From assembly GCA_026874595.1 (NCBI GenBank), contig CM049320.1, positions 27,257,214-27,321,213 of the forward strand: a stretch of 64,000 nucleotides of DNA. The letters are read 5' to 3'. Each line of letters starts with the position of its first letter. The first letter of the stretch is position 1. Made by a program: the position numbers and the translations under genes. The notes below the pieces were generated by a model. The model did no database searches and was not told where the DNA came from. It saw only the letters and a program-made list of their open reading frames with translations. The stretch is from Sipunculus nudus. Its lineage: Eukaryota; Annelida; Sipuncula; Golfingiida; Sipunculidae. Positions 38,389-49,990 of the stretch are shown one piece after another.

Positions 38389-40800
38389 AGCTCAGCTGAC
38401 TTTCAGTCATGCTGGGCTATAGCGATGGGTCATTGTCCGTCGTCCTTCCGTCTGTCCGTCCGGCCGGCCGGTCGTCCGCTAGCAGGGCACAAATCGTAAC
38501 CGTAGGGGCTAGGGCCATGAACCCTATGCAGTCTTAGAGGTTCTTAAAAGATCTTGCAAACCTGAAATTAGGTCACTGCGACCTATATTCTCGAAGTTAT
38601 GGGTTGTGTTTGCACCCCTCAGAAATAATTCTTTTAGCCAAAATTTTCATCCCAAACCTTCCATCTTTCACATACAGCTCACTTACCAACAGGGGAAGAA
38701 CCATAATTATTTTGAGGTCACAAGGTCAAAGGTCAAGGTCACAGAACCAACTTCTTTGAAAAGCCTGTGGATACATTTTAAGCCAAACCTTTCATCACAA
38801 TTCTTTGATCTTTCACATATAGCTCACCTACTAAGTGGGAGAATCCTATAGATGTTGAGGTCACAAGGTCAAAGGTCAGGGTCACAGGATCCACTTCTTT
38901 GAAAAGGTTGTGGACACATTTCAAGCTAGACCTTTCATTCCAAACCTTTCAGCACTGATATCGCTTCTCTGCCAACAGGGGAAAAGACCTGTTGATTTTG
39001 AGGTCAAAGGTCAAGTTCACAGCACCCTCTTCTTGCGTGGAGTCATTTTCAGGCAAACTTTTCAATCTATACTTTCCATCTGTCATATATGGCTTACCTA
39101 CCAATAGGGGAAGAAGCCTATTGATATTGAAGTCAAAAGGTCAAAGGTCAATGTCACAATATTGTTCTAAATGCTTGTGAACATATTTCAAGTGAAACTG
39201 TTCAACCCAAACCTTCAGTCTTTCACATATGCCACATCTATGAATCACTCAATGTGATTCAAACTTCATATTAATGGGTCTTTTTGCATGAAGAAATACC
39301 TAATTGATTTTGAGGTCAGCTGGTCAGGAGGTTAAAGGTTGCAGGTCTAAGTTATTCACTCATTGGTTGCCAAGTAATTACACCCGGCCAGATGTAATTG
39401 GTTAGTAGTTACCCATCATTAAGAAAGAATCCAGTTGATATGTGGGCAAAAGGCCAAGGTCATAGGTCAGGTCAACTTATTTTGTAGACTATCTCTATTT
39501 TTCTTGTATATGTAAGCTTGCACTCCAGCTGGTACATCTCACCGTGTGGCTGTAATTGTGAGTGACACTGGTGACATATGACTCCCTTTTGTATCAGGCT
39601 ATTAAGTGATAAGGCTGAGTGATAAGTACCTCGTTACTACATAACAAAACACTGTTGTTGGAATACTTCAGCCAGGAATTAACACTATGAGAGTATAGTA
39701 TTAAGGTTTAGCTACTGATTTATTAGAGGATGGGAACATTTATTTTATGGAATCATAGCAATAAACGTAGTTTCCTAGATATCTGAATATTTTTATATAA
39801 ATTACCACATATAAAAGCAAGTGTTTGTTCTCATAATATGTGGATGTGTACTTGATTTAGGATGGCTTTATTTTATTACAAGACTCTTAATCATGCTTTC
39901 TGCACTACTTTTCTTTCAGGTTTTGTAGTTTACCAACCCTGCTGACCCCATTGAAAAAGCAGAGTGATAATAAAAAATATTGGACCTACACTTTTACATT
40001 TGCATATCTATAAATCTGATATGAGCGCCTGAACATGCCTTTTGAATTGTTTTGGACATTCATTACTGTAACATCATTTGGAGAATTTGCCCTAAGTTTG
40101 GTCTCTTATTGGAGGATGTGTGATATCAAATGTCAGACTTGTCAGAAATCCATTTTGTCTGCCAGTTAGCCACCTTAGAAATCCTTTTTTAGTGCAGTTT
40201 CAGTAATTATCCTTCAATTTTTTGTCCGATTTAGAGAATGGTTGTTATCTGATTTCAGACCTGTCAGAAGTCCAAAATGGCCACCAGGCAACCATCTTTA
40301 AATTCCTTTTGATCATATTATCTCAAGAACTGTTAAATGAAGGCAGTCGGATGTATATTAATGTAATCTTGCAAAGGATTGGGTCAAATATTTCTTAATA
40401 AATATTATCATCATATATGAAAGTGCAGTACTGTTGGCTTGTATTGAATAAAAATTCATACAGAAGCACCTGTTTCTGAATAATTCTTGCATGGATTTCC
40501 TTGATTTTTTGCTATATATTTTGATCTTATATTTGCCCTTTGTGGTGGTCCTTTTGAGACTGACAGGTATCAAGTAAGCTATGGGAATAGTTCTGGATAC
40601 CTTAACGATCATACATTTTCCTCAGACCATCAATTCACTGTGTTTTAACCAGACATAGGTGATATATATTTCTGTTGTCGTAGAAAATTTCAACAAATTG
40701 GCAAATTGGTTCTTCAAAATTTGACTGGAAGTTGTGAATCTCAGCCCATGATGTCGCAGGTCATGCTTGGCAGCTGAGCGTCATGACCCATGGGTCACTT
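38389..40800 (+). mobile_element. Family A repeat, copy 4 (2.4 kb)
   Basis: The full head (GCTCAGCTGACTTTCAGTCA) and the tail ending exactly at GGGTCACTT are present. The internal order is the same as copies 1 and 3. About six AGGTCA-bearing tandem units occupy 38630-39370. This is the only full-length copy outside the membrane-protein gene, and it has the same orientation as the other three. Confidence 0.82.
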
Positions 40801-41236
40801 ATTAAAGCTTCTAACCTAACCGGCTTTCGTTGCCGTGTTTCTTCTGTCATGTTATTTCTGCCTCTTTTGGGAGTTGTCGCGCATGCGCTAGATCGGACAA
40901 AGGGTCATGCTGTCTCGTCATGGTACACACGGTACTTACACACGGTACTATAACGACGTGTGAATTAGGTAAAAGATTACACACGGTACAATAACAACGT
41001 GTGAATTAGGTAAAAGAAAGTCACTGTTGCAACGAAATTATGCAAACGTTCATGTACCCTTAATGTAAGGATAAGTAAAAGATCGCACATTATGCTCAGA
41101 AGTAAAATAAATGTAAATATAAGCGTACGTGTAACGTAGTAAATAATGTTTTATAAGTCTACACGTGACACCAGGCAAAGATTCTTATAAAACCAACCCA
41201 TAAAAGTTATTATCGCAGTCTCTTCACCGCTAGTTT

Positions 41237-41536
41237 AAAGGTGCCCATTCACCTATTTCTTGAAGAAGAACTAATCTGGCTTTCCCGTTTGTGTATATTA
41301 ATGATCAAAGTGTAGTTTGGTTACTTAAACATGGTTGTTTTTGTTGTAGGTACTTCATGGAATAAGGAATATTTTGGAATATATTCATGGAATATTTTGT
41401 AAGCAAACGCGTGTCTTTAAACAGAGGGTGTTTAATTAAAATGTTTGACAGTTGAGATAAGTAGTCCCCACCGTCCGACACTGCCGAACTCGAACAGGTT
41501 CGTTATGATTAGGGTCAGATAGGTGATTGGGCCTTT
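41237..41536 (+). mobile_element. Small TIR element (MITE-like), copy 2 (300 bp)
   Basis: The left end AAAGGTGCCCATTCACCTAT and right end ATAGGTGATTGGGCCTTT are inverted repeats, differing by a 2-base gap and a mismatch. A TTAA precedes the left end. It shares start text with the copy at 21169. No coding frame is present. Confidence 0.65.
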
Positions 41537-42121
41537 CTAATAACGACATCTCTCGGAAGTGTTTTATCGGCAGCACCATGCCTGTGGCGCCATCTGCAGA
41601 GATATTTTTTTGACTGGATATTTCTTAGAGTTATATCGACATAATAGTGATTAACACGGGAGTTTGATAAATACAAACAGAAATTGCCGGACTCACACCT
41701 GCATCATTCAATTTGCAAAAGAATATTTTGGACATAATTGTTATTTATGAAATTCATAAACTGATTCTGAATCGTCTAAAATAAAATCACTTGAAGCTGG
41801 AACGAAAGAGTAAAAACATTGTCATATGTATTTTCTTTTCTTTGATCACGTTTTCAAATAATTCAGGTCATAGTGTAATAAATGTTTGCCCGTCCACTGA
41901 GCGCCATGGGTCATCTTTTTAAAGGACGTTATAGTCGGAGAATTGCAGTGTTAGTTAGTTTTGTTGACACCTGATGGCGTTGCTGATGAGTTGTAGACAA
42001 CGTTTGGCTTAGCCATATGCATCATATTACATATATCCAACTACTATACTTTCATTCATGCCAAGTGGCTTTATGTATGTGTAAACTTATCAGGGGCGGA
42101 TCCAGGATTAAGGGAAAAAAA

Positions 42122-42335
42122 TAAGGGGGGGGGGGGGGGGGTCAATCCCAGGAGGACTAACATAAAAACCTAAAAAAAGGTCCACAGATCAGGAAATTGG
42201 GGGGGGGGGGGGGTCTAGGTTCAGTGTATTTCTACACTGATAAATGTGTTTTATCAGAATACCAAAGCTGAGACATGATCACTTCAACATTCATAGTCCC
42301 ATCATGTTTATTTTCCTTTTTGTGCATAGAAATAG

Positions 42336-42371
<36 letters not shown>

Positions 42372-42380
42372 TATTATTAT
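42122..42380. repeat. G-runs and (TTA)n tract
   Basis: Two G-runs of about 15-17 (42124-42141 and 42200-42214) sit in a short repeated segment, and a (TTA)n tract of about 40 bp lies at 42337-42380. These give the artificial poly-tyrosine frame in this area. No gene is supported. Confidence 0.8.
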
Positions 42381-42794
42381 ATATGCAATATCAATATATA
42401 AATGCGAACGTAGAATATGAACCCCCCTCCAAAAAAAAAATGGTAATATTTAATGACCATTCATTTTATGAAAATGTAAATATTACAAAATTTGAAACAT
42501 TAAAAACGAGAAAAAATAAACCAAATAAATATAAAAAATCAGAGGTACACCCGAATGCTATATACAAGGTAAATAGAAAAAAAAAATATTCATCATGATG
42601 TAATATAACCCAAGACTAAGCACAGGCTTTCCACGCGAGGTGCAGACTAGGACGTTACAATACCTTTGCGTGATTATTTCATTTGACGTAGCATCACTGG
42701 AAAAAAATCACCTAAAAGTCATTTAAAATTGACACGGGAACTAAAAAATATAATTTAAAACCTGGTATAATGCTCTCACTTATAAATAGTAAAA

Positions 42795-43165
42795 AAATGC
42801 GCACTGACCATAATGGTTCGGATCTGCAGGGTTCTGATCTAATTGTACAGTATCACAGATTATGTTCAATGAAATACCAGACACTCAGAACCTAACCTTA
42901 CCTGTAAAGATATGGTTTGATGGTACTGGGAATCATGTAAGATACAACATAATCTTGCAGTGTCAATGGTCGCCGACAGGTATCGCGACTGTGATTGGAA
43001 AGGTCTGTTCCAACGTACTTTTTTTTGTTCTCATTTTTTTTAGCCAGTTCATGTATGTGGTAGACTGATATATACACTAAAGGCCTATGTACCCAAATCT
43101 GTCCTAGCGATTTATCAAAAAGGTTCAAATTAGAGGTTTAATTGGAATTTTCTTCACAAAAATTA
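42795..43165 (-). repeat. 3' flank of acyltransferase copy 1, shared with copy 2
   Basis: The sequence from AATGCGCACTGACCATAATGG to the stop codon matches 62630-62996 downstream of the second copy, with scattered changes. It shows that the duplication included 3' flank as well as the gene. On the minus strand a conserved donor-like CAG|GTAAGG occurs in both (42896-42904 and about 62736-62744). Confidence 0.75.
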
Positions 43166-44620
43166 TCATGCGGCGTCACAAAACATTTCAAGCACAGTTT
43201 GCAAGTTTTTAAGGTAAGCGCTCACAACTGCGCGGCTGTTTCTGCTTTTATTGTACACACAATTCCACATCAGACAGTCATTGATTGTCACAACCGTACT
43301 GAGGAAAGGGTGACTATCCATTGAAGTCAGGCCCGTCACGTAAAAGTAATGTTCTTGAAGATTGATGGGTTCCGTAACATCAATCGTTTTTGTAATTTCT
43401 CCGGTATGGCAGTAGCCCACGTTGCTGAGACAACACGTGATGTCACCGAAGCCTTTAATATAGGAATCTATATCGCATTCTTGTACATTTCTTGTAATTC
43501 CAAAAGCCGAAGATGCATACAGGTCTTCCAGATGCAGTTTCGTTTCTTCGTAGATCTGCTTGCAAAACATCCAAAATTCTTCCTGGGTAAAGTTATGTCT
43601 CTTTTGGAAACTGCTGAGTGCAGCATTGACATATACTCCGAGAGGCGAAGGGGGAGGGAGCTTCAGGTACTTTCGTAGATCAATTGTCCATGCAGTACTG
43701 AAGCCGTTTGGTAGATCTATTTTAAAATCTGTTGCTGTTTTACTGATTGCAGCTGCACTTGCTGCTAACAATACACTATTAACTGTAACGCTATGGTCCT
43801 TGGCTGCTTTAATTATATCCCTAGTGGCGACTTCAGTGAACACGACCGGAAGACAGGCACTGCCACCTGGCGGAGGCCGTTTCTTATCCTCCGGCAACCT
43901 CCAATCTATTCTTTCGGGACCTCCCCAGAGCAGTTTCCTGATTTTAGAAGTCACCTTAGACCATAAAGTGTAATACAAAGGCTGCGCCGAAACGGGTCGA
44001 AGTTGATTTGAATACTCTTCAACCGGAAGGCACATAGGAACAAATGGAATCACGTCCTCGGTACATTGTCCATGAACCACAGCGGATAATACAGGAAGAA
44101 ACTGTTGAGACATCAAATCCAATCCACTTTTACCGTCCACTATAGAATGGAGCATTTTCAAGATAATCACATACTGAAATTTTTCAGGAGTACTACTGCA
44201 TCCCTCATCAGGCTTCGGGTTTTTCACGGAAGCGCAGACTGCCCTCCACAGAGGCCCGTCTTCATGATCTAGTGGTTTTTCCTCTAACTCATAAGCAATG
44301 TCAGTCCACTCAGTTTTCTCCTTTATTGTCACCATGGATACTGCATCTTTTATCTCGTGCACCATTGGCCTGAATGAGTATTTTCCATTTGCATAAACAA
44401 CTCTCATTTGAAAGATTTCTTGTTTCTTCGCCAAGAGTCTGCATGTCTCGGAAAAATGTTCTTCTGTAATTTTGGCTGTTGAATTGACAACTGTTGCCAT
44501 GATATAATCTAAAGCGCCATATTTTGTAGACGCGTGGTAATACAGCATTTCGTCCTTTCCAAGGTCACGACCTCTTAGTGACATCTTAGCACCCATCGGC
44601 ATTTCACCTGCTTTATCCAT
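43166..44620 (-). CDS. Condensation-domain / CoA-dependent acyltransferase-like protein, terminal exon
   Basis: An uninterrupted 484-residue frame starts MDKAGEMPMGAKMSLRGRDL and ends MFCDAA. It carries the superfamily signature HSIVDG (HxxxDG, about residues 155-160), whose histidine is the general base in condensation, BAHD and wax-ester/PapA-type acyltransferases, and LSNVG in the C-terminal third, matching the SN-x-G strand of that fold. The length fits the two-lobed family (about 420-500 residues). No signal peptide or membrane span is seen, so it is likely cytosolic. The substrate cannot be told. The start was chosen because an acceptor (TTTTCAG) lies at 44636-44642 on the minus strand; upstream of it the open frame is only intron and (TA)n. 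A 5' exon, coding or not, is probably upstream. A broken paralogue lies at 62997-64000. Confidence 0.8.
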   Translation of the reverse strand: MDKAGEMPMGAKMSLRGRDLGKDEMLYYHASTKYGALDYIMATVVNSTAKITEEHFSETCRLLAKKQEIFQMRVVYANGKYSFRPMVHEIKDAVSMVTIKEKTEWTDIAYELEEKPLDHEDGPLWRAVCASVKNPKPDEGCSSTPEKFQYVIILKMLHSIVDGKSGLDLMSQQFLPVLSAVVHGQCTEDVIPFVPMCLPVEEYSNQLRPVSAQPLYYTLWSKVTSKIRKLLWGGPERIDWRLPEDKKRPPPGGSACLPVVFTEVATRDIIKAAKDHSVTVNSVLLAASAAAISKTATDFKIDLPNGFSTAWTIDLRKYLKLPPPSPLGVYVNAALSSFQKRHNFTQEEFWMFCKQIYEETKLHLEDLYASSAFGITRNVQECDIDSYIKGFGDITCCLSNVGYCHTGEITKTIDVTEPINLQEHYFYVTGLTSMDSHPFLSTVVTINDCLMWNCVYNKSRNSRAVVSAYLKNLQTVLEMFCDAA

Positions 44621-44758
44621 CGATATTTTGGCTTTCTGAAAATACATACATAGACATGAGAATGGAACAATCGTTTTACCCTTGATCCAATTAACGGAAT
44701 CGTATTTTTTTCTGAAAATTAGAAGCTTGCTTTGGAGTTTTACGGTTAAGCTGTGGCG

Positions 44759-44762
<4 letters not shown>

Positions 44763-44817
<55 letters not shown>
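44763..44817. repeat. (TA)n microsatellite upstream of the acyltransferase exon
   Basis: An alternating tract of about 55 bp in the intron or 5' flank of the minus-strand gene. It extends the open frame artificially. Confidence 0.96.
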
Positions 44818-44824
<7 letters not shown>

Positions 44825-45156
44825 ATTGTCTGTGATACACATTTCAAATATTTTACTATTAAGTATAAGGTGTTAAAAATAAGATATTATGTTCCCATTA
44901 AATGTACATTGAGAACCAGGTTTCGATATATAATATTTCAGTTAACTCAAATGTAACTAAAGTCTAAAAATCTTATTATTGATGCATGTCATTTTCAATA
45001 TAAAATATTATTATCAGAATATAGGGGGATAGTTAAATTGGCTATCCCCCGTTGCTAAATGTTGAGATATATACCCCCTATCATCCCCTGCATTGATACC
45101 CATGAAGACGTACTTGCACGACATGTTTGCATAAGTCTCCTTCGCCCTTATCCTTA

Positions 45157-45446
45157 AAAGGGCCCAATCACCTGTCTGGCCTAAATAATCCAAAGGTGAT
45201 CCGTTGGAGCATTTATAAAAAAAAATAGGCCAGAAAACGTGGATATCACCGCACAAAGGCTGCTTGTTTGTTTTGTTTTTTTTTATATATAGACGTGTTT
45301 ATAATATTTTGGGGCCCGCCAATATAATCAAACAAATTCAATGAGGGCATCTGGCAGCAAGTCAGATGAGCCAGAGCTTTGCAAATGACGTTTTGCAACA
45401 AGAGGCCTTTCTGCCTCCGCACATAAGCCACCAACCACCTTTGGTT
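45157..45446 (-). mobile_element. Small TIR element (MITE-like), copy 3, inverted and partial
   Basis: It starts TTAAAAGGGCCCAATCACCT, the complement of the family right end, and its inner text is the reverse complement of 21370-21628. The other terminus is not found, so it is truncated or diverged past about 45446. Confidence 0.55.
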
Positions 45447-46864
45447 AGGAAAACAACACCCGGATCAGAATATGTTGGAATAATATGGTCAGAAAGTGCA
45501 GAAAATATGGCTGGACCACTAAGACTTGCATGTAGTAATCCGGGTTGTCAGCACTTTTGGAGACGACAGCTTATCAAGGCTGCATATTTAAGTTTGTCCA
45601 TATACCAATGTGCTCACAACCTTATATCATGCTTGTCAAATGTGCTTTTAAATCTGTTTTCCCCTTCGAAAGAGCACTGTTGTTGGTAACGCACTAAGCC
45701 CGGTTCGAGCAGGTTATCGCGAAGGCAGGCTTAATTGGTTTGGCTGGTAATTAGCGCCAGGTGACATTTTTAATAGGATTATCGGTACATGTATTTCATG
45801 CTCGCAGTTGGCGTGATAGGCCTATTTACCAAGGTTATGAAAAGCATGTTGACGTTTCATGTGCGAGTACCACTAACAAACGCAGGGGAGCCATTTTCTT
45901 CCGCAATGTGTGTGTGTGGGGGGGGGGGGGGAGGGGGACGAGAACTTTGACCCCCCCCCACACATAAACACAGGCCTTGGTAATGGTTTATAAGTATGCC
46001 ATATTTGCCCCGCTCCCCTATCCATTTCCCTCAATGCAAACTGATAATAGTAATGTTATCAGTGGTAGAAAAAAAAATCGAGGGGCACCAAAAATTCATT
46101 CAAAATATTAGCACAAAAAAAATGAGTTAACTTACCACTGTTTCAGAGACGCTCTTAATTGACCACCCTGATATGTGCTGCTTTTAAAACTTAGTACACA
46201 GGTGTTCTCCCGCACATGCCGTATTTCCACTCAAACGTGAACTATGGACCCTCGGTCTCATACAGACCTACAGAACTGGTCGCTGATTTGCTACATTGTG
46301 TTAAGCGAATAGTTGAGCAAAACGTAACCGCTGCTTAAATGGAGCGTACGCTTGACTATGGTATGCGTGGTTACCGCTACAGCCCACTCCGATGAGAGTC
46401 TGCCCTAAGGATCGGCCTGGAGCATTCACTTGTAATTTTAGCGCTTCTCGCGGGATAGAAAGTAATCCAGTAATCGACAATAGAAAATCAACGCACTATC
46501 AAACCAGCTGCATCAATTGGTCGCGTATATGTACGTCGGAGAAAGTGTTCTTATCCTTATGCTCCCAGAGTTCATTATTTGCTGTTTCAACTAGAGAGCG
46601 CAACAGAAGTATACTATCCCATTTCTTTCCCAAAAAGTCTTCATACTTTCTTCACTCTGATCATTCAGCAGTAACTTTGGACCCAATGGCGTCAAAATAC
46701 CTGTATTAATAATACTATGTAGGGGTCATTTGCTATCTTGATGCTACACAAAGAATGTGTGCACAAACGTATTTGGACGAATCTGTCTAATGATCATTAG
46801 AAAAAAAGTCTCAGCGGAGTAGGCTGTAGCGCAATCCAGGTTAAACAAACGGTACATACTGTAG
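45447..46864. other. Non-coding stretch with no supported gene
   Basis: It contains a TGTGTGTG plus G-run (45907-45943) followed by a C-run. From about 46200 to 46700 the sequence has more CpG than its surroundings, which would fit a promoter or 5' exon of the minus-strand acyltransferase-like gene, but no splice donor in a coding context could be placed. Confidence 0.35.
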
Positions 46865-46876
46865 CTATAGTCGCTG

Positions 46877-46984
46877 TAGTTCATACATGGACCTCTATGT
46901 CCTATGATACTTCTGCTGGACGGACATCACGTGATGTCCGTCCAGCAGAAGTATCATAGGACATAGAGGTCCATGTATGGACTA
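46877..46984. repeat. Perfect 98 bp palindrome with 12 bp flanking direct repeats
   Basis: 46882-46930 and 46931-46979 are exact reverse complements (49 bp arms, no spacer) centred on ATCAC|GTGAT; pairing continues imperfectly to 46877 and 46984. CTATAGTCGCTG occurs on both sides as a direct repeat (46865-46876 and 46982-46993). No coding frame crosses it. The layout resembles a fold-back insertion with a target duplication, or a repair-made palindrome. Confidence 0.95.
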
Positions 46985-47017
46985 TAGTCGCTGATACAAT
47001 TCCTTGAAAAAGCCTCG

Positions 47018-47021
47018 CTTG
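47018..47021. other. Target-site duplication, left (CTTG)
   Basis: CTTG just outside the LTR at 47022 is repeated at 53986-53989 just outside the other LTR. A 4 bp duplication fits a Ty3/Gypsy-type integrase. The bases further out differ. Confidence 0.8.
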
Positions 47022-47694
47022 TGTTGCGTGTAGCACACAACATCCCCGAGTTCCACTCACACAACGAATATATTAAATGAAAAACTGACTCACAAATATA
47101 GTACAAAAATATATAATTATTTAAACAAACATTATTGACAATATATACAATACATGAACACAAAGTCTCTAACACATAATAACTAAATCTTGGTGCGGTA
47201 CAAATGAAGAAATACTTATCTGATGTAAATCAAAGTCACTGGTGCTGGTTCGACGAAATAAAAATGACTCCGGAGTTGCTCTGAGGAGTCATAACGAAAG
47301 TTCAGTTCATAATCCGTGCACAAACATAATAAAATCCATAACGTCTAAAATGTCTCCGCCTTATCACAAGGAGACTACATATCATCAGGCCTGGATATCC
47401 CTGGATATCAGTTCTTGTTTGCAACCCAATTCAAAATCGCCAAATGAAGGGTATTTATAGTGTCTGTGGACCTTAACGCAATATCGATCGATCCACTTTT
47501 ATGTCCGGTTCAAGGTTGTTTAACCGCTGTTAATGAATGAATGAAAACGTTTTCTTTGTCCGTTTATTTGTTGTTGCCGGAGTTCAATAAGTGACTGTAA
47601 GCGACACGGGTCAACGCGTTCCTGTTGTTCCTGGGTCGATGGTTCTAAGGTCCTTCCGTGAGTGCCCTGCCATCGCGTACGGACATACATCACA
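47022..47694 (-). repeat. 3' LTR (673 bp)
   Basis: In element orientation it starts TGTGATGTATGTCCG and ends GCTACACGCAACA. It matches 53314-53985 apart from about six substitutions and one single-base indel by eye. A TATA-like TATAAATA lies on the minus strand at 47452-47459. Confidence 0.95.
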
Positions 47695-47725
47695 CCATCC
47701 TCCTAAAAAAGAAAATTTTATGATA
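47695..47725 (-). other. Polypurine tract next to the 3' LTR
   Basis: On the minus strand the bases immediately before the 3' LTR read TTTTCTTTTTTAGGAGGATGG. The AGGAGGATGG part is the expected primer for plus-strand synthesis. The segment from here to 48109 is AT-rich and non-coding. Confidence 0.7.
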
Positions 47726-48109
47726 TTTTAATGAGTAAAATTTTATGATATCTGAAATATATACCTTTGGGTGATATGATATTTATATGAGAAATATAAT
47801 TATGTTAACATGAGGATATAAACTTTTTATAATCTACAATATCATTTATAATTGACATCGATAGCCATCATTTCTTTTCCTGCAAACATATGCAAATAAT
47901 CTATCCAATTCATTTTATCTTCACTGTGATAATACACACACTAATAACTCACAAAACCATCGAACACTACTACGACTTGTGCAAAATAATATCCCTGTGA
48001 CTAATGTACAATTCATCCTACTTGCTTATAATGCACACTAGCTACTGCATCTCAATGTAACATCTTCATCCATACCCATCTCTAACAATACAATTCATAT
48101 ACAAATTTA

Positions 48110-49948
48110 TCAATAACATCTAGATAATGCGTCAGCGATGACATTATCCTTTCCTCTTATGTGTTTCACAATGATGTCATACTCTTGTAAGAGTAGACTC
48201 CAATGTAATAACCTCCTGTTCTTGTTCTTCATTCTACTCAAGAACACTAAAGGGTTATGATCAGTATAAATCACTAATGGATGAGAAACTGATCTCACAT
48301 AGATTTCAAAATATTGCAGTGCTAAGATAAGCGCTAATAATATTTTTTCAATGGTGGAATAATTTCTCTTGTAATCTTTAAATTTCTTTGAGAAATAACA
48401 GACAGGATGATCAATCCCTTGTTCATCTTCTTGAATCAATATAGCACCAGCTGCTTGTTCGCTAGCATCAACACATAACTTAAAATCTTTGTCAAAATCA
48501 GGTGCTTTCAAGACAGGTGTATTGATCATCATCAACTTCAAATTCTCGAATGCTACTTCGCATTCATCAGTCCAAATATATATCTCCTTTTTCTTTAATA
48601 AATTTTTGAGAGTGGCAGTTATCTCAGCAAAGTATTTACAAAACCTTCTATAATACCCAGTCATGCCTAGAAATCTTTGTAAACTCTTTTTTGACGTAGG
48701 TCTCTGGAAATTGATAATGGCCTCAATTTTGGCTTGAATAGGTTCTACATCACCTTGTCCTATGACATGACCTAAATAAATGACCTTGGCTTTCCCAAAA
48801 TCACTTTTTACCAAATTAACTGTAAGATTAGCTTCAGCCAGTCTTTGAAACAGTTTCTCAAGTCTATACAAGTGTTCAGACCATGTATCACTATATACAA
48901 TCAAGTCATCAATGTAACCTTCAACACCTTCAAGATGGTTTATACAAATATTAATCAAACGTTGGAATGAAGCTCCACTATTCTTCATTCCGAACGGCAT
49001 TACATTATATTCATATAATCCGTCAGGAATAACAAAAGCAGAGATCTTTCTCGCTCTTTCAGTTAGAGGGACACCCCAATATCCTTTCAGTAAGTCACAT
49101 TTTGTTACATATTTAGCTTTACCAATCCTATCTATACAATCATCAACTCTTGGTATGGGATACGTATCTGTTTTGGTTACAGCATTCACTTTTCTGTAAT
49201 CAGTACAAAATCTGTAACTGTTATCTGGTTTTGGAACTAATATACATGGAGAACTCCATTCACTTTGGCTCTCTCTGATGATGTCATTTTGTAACATGTA
49301 ATCTATTTCTTTTCTTAAGTTGGCAAGAGTTTCGGGATTAACCCTGTATGGATGTTGTTTTATTGGTTTTGCATCACCGACATCCACATCATGATATATA
49401 ACATTTGTTCTACTAGGTACATCTGGAAATATTTGTTTATATTTTCTCAACAATTTTGACAAATCTTGAGATTTTTCAGACGACAGATGTTCTAGTTTCA
49501 CATCTAAGTTTGCCAATATCTCTGAATTACCTAATTTTGGTTTTTCATTCTTGTCTTCACTTGTTTCAAAATCTTTGAAAATATCAGTAGTTTCTGATAT
49601 TTCATTATCATCAGATGTTATACAAACAGGTTTCACTAATGTATCGTTCCTCTCAAAATATGGTTTGAGCATATTCACATGACATAATTGAGTTCCCTTA
49701 CGTCTATCTGGAGTTTTGATGATGTAATTAACATTGTTAATCTTTCTATAAATCTCATAGGGTCCATGATATCTTGATTGTAATGGACCTTCTTTACTTG
49801 GTAACAATGCAAGTACCTTATCTCCTACATTCAATTCCTGATGTCTTGCATTCTTATCATACCATATTTTCATCTTGGTTTGAGCTTTAGCCAAATTCTG
49901 TCTTGCTAATTCACATGTATCATTCAACCGTTCCTTGAATGTTACCAC
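48110..49948 (-). pseudogene. Retrotransposon Pol, part 2: integrase C-term, reverse transcriptase, RNase H
   Basis: An open frame of 612 residues counted from a GTG; it is really the continuation, in the same frame, of the part upstream after one TAG at 49988-49990. Order: integrase C-terminal GPY module (SRYHGPYEIYRK, about 58-69), a linker, reverse transcriptase (about 195-375) with catalytic D285 (KCDLLKGYW) and YIDD at 345-348, the thumb/connection, then RNase H from about 485 (D494 in CVDAS, E534, D563 in YTDH, and the final ADALSR). All active-site residues seem present. It ends ALSRCY at a stop. The domain set is Ty3/Gypsy-like. The lack of a proper start codon and the upstream stop make translation dependent on stop read-through, or the frame is dead. 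Confidence 0.9.
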
Positions 49949-49987
49949 ATAATCTAAAACGGTTTTCTGTCTGTCTTGTTCACTAAG

Positions 49988-49990
49988 CTA
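49988..49990 (-). other. In-frame amber stop splitting Pol
   Basis: TAG follows a CAA codon and is followed by CTTAGT. The frame on both sides is identical, and the stop falls inside the integrase between the catalytic core and the GPY module. A simple C-to-T change in a glutamine codon would explain it. The context does not match the well-known CAATTA read-through signal. Confidence 0.85.

Noticed and set aside
44621-44842. N-terminal extension of the acyltransferase-like frame reading IYIYIY.
   Set aside because: This is translation of a (TA)n tract and of intron; an acceptor at 44636-44642 precedes the proper start.
45680-45720. GGTTCGAGC word suggesting a tRNA T-arm.
   Set aside because: No acceptor stem, anticodon arm or A box at the right spacing.
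46392-46709. 105-residue plus-strand frame in a more CpG-rich area.
   Set aside because: No domain and a composition without protein-like pattern; the area may be a promoter but no evidence ties it to a gene.
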